Both the position numbers and the translations under genes were made by a program. A stretch of 64,000 nt of DNA from Candidatus Aquidulcis sp. Its GTDB lineage: Bacteria > Chloroflexota > Anaerolineae > UBA4142. Each line of letters begins with the position of its first letter. Within the stretch, counting starts at the first letter, position 1. This document shows, in pieces, positions 57,506 through 64,000 of this stretch. Below the pieces are notes generated by a model that saw only the letters and a list, made by a program, of their open reading frames with translations, did no database searches and was not told the origin of the DNA. The stretch spans positions 1-64,000 of the forward strand of contig DYJA01000007.1 of NCBI GenBank assembly GCA_020723345.1, written 5' to 3'.

Positions 57506-60436
57506 ATGGCTCAGTTGCCGCTCCATTTGTATCTGCTCGGCTCTTTTCGGATTGAGCGCGGGGCGCGCCCAATCCATCTTTCCACGCGCAAAGTCGAATC
57601 GCTCCTCGCTTTCCTCGCGCTCCATCCCGAAGAACATCCCCGCGAGAAACTCGCCGCGCTCTTCTGGGGTGACTCCACCGACGAGCAAGCGCGCGGCTCG
57701 CTTCGCACTGCGCTCAATCTGCTCCGCGCCGAACTCGACGAGCGACTCCTCCGCGCAAGTCGGGAGACCGTGCAATTCAATCCCGATTTTGCTCTGGTGA
57801 CCGATGCGCGCGAGTTTGAAAAGATTGGAGATTCTGCAATCTCCAATCTCCAATCTCTACTCTCTCTTTACCACGGCGATTTACTGCCCGATTTCTACGA
57901 CGACTGGGTGCTCCCCGAACGCGAACGGCTCCGCGCGCTCTACCTCGCTGCGCTGCTGCGCTTGATCCAGCATTTTCGTTCGGAAAGCAAATACGAGCGC
58001 GCGATTGAATGGGCGCGCAAGTTGCTGGCAACTGATCCCGCAAACGAAAAAGCGTATCAGCATCTGATGTTCTGCTACGCGGCAATGGGCGACCGCAGTA
58101 CGGCGCTGAAACAGTATGACGAATGTGCGCGCCGGTTGCGCGACGAGTTGGGCGTTGAACCGGCGCGCGAGACGATTACGTTGCGCGATCAGATCCAAGA
58201 GGAATTGTCTGCCCAATCGCGCGAAGCATTATTCACGAACTTGCCCAACCCCCTGACGAGTTTCATTGGACGCGAAAATGAATTGGCGGAGATCCACCAA
58301 CGGTTGGAGACCTCGCGCTTGGTCACGCTGGTCGGCGCGGGTGGCTGCGGCAAAACGCGACTCGCGATTCAAGTCGCCTCTGGTCTGGCTGCCGCGCCGC
58401 GCTTCAAGCAGGGCGCGTGGTGGGTTGATCTCGCGCCGCTGAACGATTCCGCGCTCGTTGCAACGGCGGTTGCCGCGACGTTTCATCTTCGCGAATCTCC
58501 TCCCACTCCCCTGACTTTCATTCTCATCGAGCATCTGCGCGCAAAAGAAATCCTCCTCGTGCTCGACAATTGCGAGCATCTTTTCGATTCGTGCGCGCGC
58601 CTGGCGCAGACCTTGTTGACCGCGTGTCCGCGCTTGAGCATTCTCGCGACCAGTCGCTCGCCGTTGGGGCTCGCCGGCGAGGTCGCGTGGAGAGTGCCCT
58701 CGATGTCAATGCCCGACCCAGACGACGCGCCATCGTTGGATCAGCTGACCCAGTTCGATGCTGCGCGCCTTTTCGACGAACGCGCGACCGCCGTCGTGAC
58801 GAATTGGAAACTTGCCGATCATGCTTCTACCGTCGCCCGTATTTGCGCGCGACTGGATGGCATTCCCCTCGCCATCGAACTTGCGGCGGCGCGGCTCAAA
58901 GTTTTGTCGGCGGAACAGATTGCCGCGCGGCTCGACGATTGCTTCGATTTGCTTACCGCCGGAAGTCGCACGGCTCTGCCACGCCATCAAACCTTGCGCG
59001 CCGCGATGGATTGGAGTTTCGATCTGCTGTCGGAGGAAGAACGCGAATTGTTCCGCCGTCTCGCGGTATTCGCGGGCGGGTTTTCATTGGAGGCAGTCGA
59101 AGCAGTTTCCAGTATTCAGTATTCAGTAAACAGTTCACCGCACACTGAATACTGGACACTGAATACTGTGGATTTGCTGACGTCACTCATTGACAAGTCC
59201 CTCGTCGGCGTCGAGCAAAAGGGCAATGCGATGCGCTATCGCTTGTTGGAAACTGTGCGGCAGTACGCGCGCGAGAAATTGGTGGAGGCAAACGAATTCG
59301 AAGCATCTTGTGCGCGGCATCGCGATTGGTTTCTCCAGTTGGCGGAACAAGCCGACCCGAAACTGCGTAGCGGTGAACAAATGGAGTGGTTCGCGCGACT
59401 CGAACTGGAGATGGAAAACTTGCGCGCCGCGCTGGCGTGGTCGCTTGGGCAAACGGATGACGCGAGCGCCGCGCGCGCGCTGCGTCTTGCGGGCGCGCTG
59501 GTATGGTTCTGGATCATGCGCGGCTATATCGCCGAAGGGCGGACCTGGCTGGAACGATCGCTGGAGAATTGCGCGATCACGCCAGCGCGGGCAAAGGCGC
59601 TCGTGGGATTAGCCGCAGTCGAATATTTCGTAGGCACGCGGGCGAAATGTCGCGCCTTATGCGATGAGGCACTGGTGCTATATCGGCAACAGGGGGACAA
59701 ATGGGGTATCGCTCTCTCGGCGATTATAGGTGGAGCGGCGGAGAGTGACAGATCAAGGTCGAGCATGTTGTTCGAGGAAGCGCGATTGCTCGAGCAGGAA
59801 TTGAAAGATGAATGGCTTGCAGCGGGAACAGACGTCTTGCAGGGAGGTCATGCGCGCCGTCGAGGCGATCTCTCACGCGCCGGCGCGCTCTTTGAATCCG
59901 CGCTGGATCATGCGCGGCGGTCAGGCGACCGTTGGATGATTGGTAATGCGCTGGTAAATGCGGGGCATCTTGCACTCGACCAGGGAGAGGATGATCGGTC
60001 AACCGTGCTTTACACTGAGGCTCTAAAGTTCCATCGAGAAATGGGCGACAAGCACCAAATTGCGAATATTCTCTACGGCTTGGGAATAGTCGCGTGGCAT
60101 CGCGATGATTGTCAACAGGCGGATGCGCTCTTGAAGCAATCACTCACGCTCCGCCGTGAGATTGGCGATACGCGCGATGTCGTTGGAACTATCTGGGCAT
60201 TGGGCAGAGTCGCGACAACGCAACAGCGATACGAACGCGCCGCACGGCTCTTGGGCTCCGCTGATGTTCAGCGTGAGATAGTGTTCGAAAAAGAGCGCCG
60301 CGCGATTGACGACGACGTCAGGACACTGCGCGCACAAGTAGGCGAAGCAATGTTCGATAAAGTGTGGGCAGAAGGACGCGCTATGTCGCTACATCAAGCC
60401 ACGGAGTACGCGCTGGAGAATGTGAAAACCGTGTAG
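57506..60436 (+). CDS. BTAD/AAA STAND-type transcriptional regulator
   Basis: A 976-residue regulator. N-terminal OmpR-like winged helix plus BTAD domain (about 1-240: LHLYLLGSFRIERGARPIHL... and QYDECARRLRDELGVEPARE), an AAA/NB-ARC-like ATPase with VGAGGCGKTRLAIQVASG (about 275-292) and VLDNCEHLFDSC, then TPR-like repeats. SARP-like activators of this form control secondary metabolism or stress. GAAGGAAG supports ATG 57506. Two repeat-derived in-frame inserts are seen: a family C piece encoding GDSAISNLQSLLSL (57823-57868) and a family B piece encoding SSIQYSVN...TEYWTLNT (59107-59169). The second lies just before DLLTSLIDKSLV, where related proteins have a short linker. Confidence 0.88.
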   Translation: MAQLPLHLYLLGSFRIERGARPIHLSTRKVESLLAFLALHPEEHPREKLAALFWGDSTDEQARGSLRTALNLLRAELDERLLRASRETVQFNPDFALVTDAREFEKIGDSAISNLQSLLSLYHGDLLPDFYDDWVLPERERLRALYLAALLRLIQHFRSESKYERAIEWARKLLATDPANEKAYQHLMFCYAAMGDRSTALKQYDECARRLRDELGVEPARETITLRDQIQEELSAQSREALFTNLPNPLTSFIGRENELAEIHQRLETSRLVTLVGAGGCGKTRLAIQVASGLAAAPRFKQGAWWVDLAPLNDSALVATAVAATFHLRESPPTPLTFILIEHLRAKEILLVLDNCEHLFDSCARLAQTLLTACPRLSILATSRSPLGLAGEVAWRVPSMSMPDPDDAPSLDQLTQFDAARLFDERATAVVTNWKLADHASTVARICARLDGIPLAIELAAARLKVLSAEQIAARLDDCFDLLTAGSRTALPRHQTLRAAMDWSFDLLSEEERELFRRLAVFAGGFSLEAVEAVSSIQYSVNSSPHTEYWTLNTVDLLTSLIDKSLVGVEQKGNAMRYRLLETVRQYAREKLVEANEFEASCARHRDWFLQLAEQADPKLRSGEQMEWFARLELEMENLRAALAWSLGQTDDASAARALRLAGALVWFWIMRGYIAEGRTWLERSLENCAITPARAKALVGLAAVEYFVGTRAKCRALCDEALVLYRQQGDKWGIALSAIIGGAAESDRSRSSMLFEEARLLEQELKDEWLAAGTDVLQGGHARRRGDLSRAGALFESALDHARRSGDRWMIGNALVNAGHLALDQGEDDRSTVLYTEALKFHREMGDKHQIANILYGLGIVAWHRDDCQQADALLKQSLTLRREIGDTRDVVGTIWALGRVATTQQRYERAARLLGSADVQREIVFEKERRAIDDDVRTLRAQVGEAMFDKVWAEGRAMSLHQATEYALENVKTV
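57823..57868. repeat. Family C repeat inside a coding sequence
   Basis: GATTGGAGATTCTGCAATCTCCAATCTCC and further CAATCTCTACT units (quoted in pieces) lie in frame within the BTAD domain of the regulator. Same element as the intergenic copies at 20166 and 28429. Confidence 0.65.
59107..59169. repeat. Family B palindrome inside a coding sequence
   Basis: CAGTATTCAGTATTCAGTAA on the left and CACTGAATACTGGACACTG on the right, in frame in the BTAD/AAA regulator, with no stop codon created. It is the same element as the intergenic copies at 38709, 53574 and 62051. Confidence 0.8.
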
Positions 60437-60630
60437 GGGCGAGCGATGTGGTCGTCCAGACCTTCCAGGTTGCCTTCGGTGGCGATCTGGAAGGTCTTTA
60501 TATTTCCAAAGCATTTTCGATTTGACGATGCGGCTGGAAAATTTGATGGTAATTTGATGCTCGCCTGTTATACTTTACGCAACGAGTACGATAAAAACAG
60601 GATTCGGGCAAACGCTCTAAAGGAGGCAAA

Positions 60631-60870
60631 ATGCAAAACACCACCACCCTGAAACGATTCCCGTACACCTTGCTGGTGCTTGCGCTGGTCATCGCCATCG
60701 TTGTGGGAATCATCGTCGTGACCAGCGTGTTGAACGTCGGCGCGCCCTCGTCGTCAGCGCGTGACGGGTCAGCACAGCCAAGCACTTCATCCAACGCGAT
60801 CAATTCCACCGCCGGACTGATCGGGACGGACACGGTTGACGTTACCGTGAACGGAAATCGCGAGCGGTAG
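60631..60870 (+). CDS. Small single-pass membrane protein
   Basis: A 79-residue protein: short basic N-terminus, one membrane helix (YTLLVLALVIAIVVGIIVVTSVL, about 12-34) and a Ser/Thr/Asn-rich outer tail. No known family recognised. AAAGGAGGC before the ATG and a strong terminator after the stop make it a convincing gene. Weak -10-like TATACT is at 60569-60574. The 194 bases before it hold no gene. It could be a surface-exposed small protein or a membrane-anchored stress peptide. Confidence 0.7.
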   Translation: MQNTTTLKRFPYTLLVLALVIAIVVGIIVVTSVLNVGAPSSSARDGSAQPSTSSNAINSTAGLIGTDTVDVTVNGNRER

Positions 60871-60905
60871 TTTCCAGACATTCCGCATCTTACATCTACT
60901 TGCCA

Positions 60906-60945
60906 AAAGCAAAGTCGGAGGAGCACGTTCCTCCGACTTTGCTTT
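60906..60945. terminator. Bidirectional hairpin terminator
   Basis: Perfect 17-base stem (60906-60922 with 60929-60945) and loop GCACGT, starting AAAGC and ending GCTTT. It lies between the small membrane protein and the convergent leuB gene and could end both transcripts. Confidence 0.85.
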
Positions 60946-60972
60946 CTGCCAAAGAACATTTTCGCGGTTTCA

Positions 60973-62037
60973 TCAAATCCGCGCGATAATCTCCTCCGCC
61001 ATCGCGCGCGTGCTCAACGCGCGCTCGCCGTCTCGCGCGATGTCAGCGGTGCGACAGCCCGCGCTCAACGTCTGATCCACCGCGCGCTCGATGGCTTGCG
61101 CTTCGCGCGGCAACGCGAGCGAATGACGCAGCAACATCGCCGCGCTGAGAATCGTCCCGACCGGATTCGCGATGCTCTTGCCCGCAATGTCCGGCGCGGA
61201 GCCGTGAATCGGTTCGTAGACGCCGACCTTGGAATCGCCGAGCGACGCGGATGGTAGCAGCCCCATCGAACCGACCAGCACCGCGGCTTCGTCTGTGAGA
61301 ATATCGCCAAACATATTTTCGGTGACGATCACGTCGAACGACGCGGGCGCGGCGACGAGCCGCATCGCGCACGTATCTACAAGCAAGTGATCGAGTTGGA
61401 CTTGCGGATGAGCGCGCGCGATTTGCGTCGCGATCTCGCGCCACAATTTCGAGGTTGCCAGCACGTTCGCTTTGTCAACCGACGTGACGCGCGCGCGCCG
61501 CGTCGCCGCCAAGCGACAGGCGAGATCGACGACGCGTGTGATTTCGACATCCGAATATTCCAGTGTGTCCACCGCGCGTGCGTGACTGTTTTCGTCGAAG
61601 CGACCTTGCGGCTTGCCGAAATACAAACCGCCGGTCAATTCGCGGACGACGAGCACATCCACGCCCGCGAGTTTTTCCGGCTTGAGCAGGGACGCGTGCG
61701 TGAGCGCGGGATGCGGTTTGACCGGACGCAGATTCGCGAACAGTCCCAAATCTTTCCGCAGTTTCAGCAGCCCTTGTTCGGGACGCACGTCGCCGCGATC
61801 CCACTTGGGTCCGCCGACCGCGCCGAGCAGCACCGCGTCGGATTGGCGGCACGCGTTGATCGTCTCATCGCTCAGCGGCGCGCCAGTCGCGTCAATCGCG
61901 CACCCGCCGATCAGATGCTCTTCAAATTCGAATTGGTGATTGAATTTTTTCGCGATGACTTGCAGAACGCGGATCGCTTCCGCGATTATTTCAGGTCCGA
62001 TCCCGTCGCCGGGCAGCGTGATGATGTGTGCGCGCAT
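60973..62037 (-). CDS. leuB: 3-isopropylmalate dehydrogenase
   Basis: A 354-residue NAD-dependent beta-decarboxylating dehydrogenase of leucine synthesis; may also act on 3-methylmalate in the citramalate route to isoleucine. Motifs: ITLPGDGIGPEIIAEAIRVL at the N-terminus, the substrate loop LLKLRKDLGLFANLRPVK, and the NAD/metal region MFGDILTDEAAVLVGSMGLLPSASLG with GSAPDIAGKSIANPVGTILSAAMLL. Downstream of cimA and leuD in the same orientation. Confidence 0.96.
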   Translation of the reverse strand: MRAHIITLPGDGIGPEIIAEAIRVLQVIAKKFNHQFEFEEHLIGGCAIDATGAPLSDETINACRQSDAVLLGAVGGPKWDRGDVRPEQGLLKLRKDLGLFANLRPVKPHPALTHASLLKPEKLAGVDVLVVRELTGGLYFGKPQGRFDENSHARAVDTLEYSDVEITRVVDLACRLAATRRARVTSVDKANVLATSKLWREIATQIARAHPQVQLDHLLVDTCAMRLVAAPASFDVIVTENMFGDILTDEAAVLVGSMGLLPSASLGDSKVGVYEPIHGSAPDIAGKSIANPVGTILSAAMLLRHSLALPREAQAIERAVDQTLSAGCRTADIARDGERALSTRAMAEEIIARI

Positions 62038-62050
62038 AGTCTCCTTCGCA

Positions 62051-62135
62051 AGTATTCAGTTTCCAGTGTTCAGTATTCAGTTGCATATTCGTGGGACTGA
62101 ATACTGAATACTGCATACTGTTCACTGTTCACCGT

Positions 62136-62154
<19 letters not shown>
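62051..62154. repeat. Family B palindrome, copy 4
   Basis: CAGTATTCAGTTTCCAGTGTT type units left and ACTGAATACTGAATACTG plus several GTTCACT units right, filling the leuB-cimA gap. The cimA stop codon and last residues (ASEQ) are inside it. Confidence 0.85.
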
Positions 62155-63698
<1,544 letters not shown>

Positions 63699-63707
63699 TT
63701 TCTATCT

Positions 63708-63763
63708 CACGCAACACGCAACCCGCAACACGCATCACGCTACTCGTGTTTCGTGTTGCGGGT
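63708..63763. repeat. Dispersed palindrome, family F (CGCAACACGCAAC type)
   Basis: Left: CACGCAACACGCAACCCGC; right: CGTGTTTCGTGTTGCGGGTT, around CATCACGCTACT. It encodes the last nine residues and the TGA stop of leuD and extends into the cimA leader. Confidence 0.8.
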
Positions 63764-64000
63764 TCCGTTCGTACGTTTCAATCGCGTCATCCCGCGCCAT
63801 CAGATACCCCAACTCGTCCACGCCTTCGAGCAGACACGTTTTCGAAAACGCGTCGAGCGCGAACGGGACGGCGCGTCCATCCGGCAGCGTCAACGTTTGC
63901 GCCGCAACGTCGATTTTCAATTCGACTTGTGGAATTTCCGCGACGAGATCGAACAGATCGCGATGCGTCGCTTTGTCGACGACGATGGGCAGCAAGCCGT
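63735..64000 (-). CDS. leuD: 3-isopropylmalate dehydratase small subunit (partial)
   Basis: The C-terminal about 88 residues of LeuD, cut by the window end. GLLPIVV at the right edge, DGRAVPFALDAFSKTCLLEGVDELGYLMARDDAIETYE is the family's closing region. With LeuC it isomerises isopropylmalate and citraconate/methylmalate intermediates. The end NPQHETRVA is repeat-derived. Confidence 0.9.
   Translation of the reverse strand, partial: GLLPIVVDKATHRDLFDLVAEIPQVELKIDVAAQTLTLPDGRAVPFALDAFSKTCLLEGVDELGYLMARDDAIETYERNPQHETRVA

Overview
The window reads as a chromosomal segment of a Chloroflexota bacterium, most likely an Anaerolineae-type lineage. The basis is gene content: MalT-like LuxR and BTAD/AAA regulators, lipoproteins with Ala/Pro/Thr linkers, citramalate-type isoleucine/leucine genes, several families of dispersed palindromic repeats, and GCG-rich coding sequence. 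Taxonomy is inference; no rRNA or tRNA gene was recognised. About 55 genes are described, mostly in co-oriented operons.

Layout. 0.1-10.1 kb (+): an exopolysaccharide-type tyrosine kinase, an acyl carrier protein with its AMP-forming ligase, then a tight run of PqqD-like protein, a 37-codon peptide, HPr-kinase-like protein, S26B peptidase, nucleotidyltransferase, glutamine-hydrolysing asparagine synthase and NAD synthetase. This looks like an undescribed peptide-modification or surface-polymer system. 10.2-11.3 kb: an AlkZ-like protein. 11.3-24.8 kb (-): an oligosaccharide uptake and breakdown operon (GH2 beta-mannosidase, Dpp-type ABC transporter, GH3 beta-glucosidase, MFS carrier, glucokinase), divergent from a MalT-like activator (25.0-28.1 kb). 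28.1-31.7 kb: zincin, D-aminoacylase, a DUF4160/DUF2442 remnant and a LysM L,D-transpeptidase.

31.9-38.1 kb is a small variable island around a GyrA/ParC gene: a DUF5655 nuclease-like protein, a BrnT/antitoxin pair lying between two copies of the gyrA 3' end, a beta-class DNA methyltransferase, and its presumed restriction enzyme interrupted by an in-frame TAA. 38.1-43.5 kb: housekeeping genes (upp, dCMP deaminase, inositol-phosphatase family, UroD-like, CstA). 43.9-57.4 kb: a probable phosphorylated-carbohydrate locus with PfkB kinase, RpiR regulator, Fbp/Afu-type ABC transporter, two isomerase-like TIM barrels, three HAD proteins and a uridine-kinase-like protein. It ends in a phosphoglycerate mutase whose two halves are in circularly permuted order with nearly all active-site residues kept. 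57.5-60.9 kb: a BTAD/AAA regulator carrying two repeat-derived in-frame inserts, and a small membrane protein. 61.0-64.0 kb (-): leuB, cimA and a partial leuD.

The main candidates for novelty are the PqqD/peptide/HprK-like cluster, the permuted phosphoglycerate mutase, the duplicated gyrA end around the toxin-antitoxin pair, and repeats that repeatedly supply stop codons and C-terminal tails of genes.
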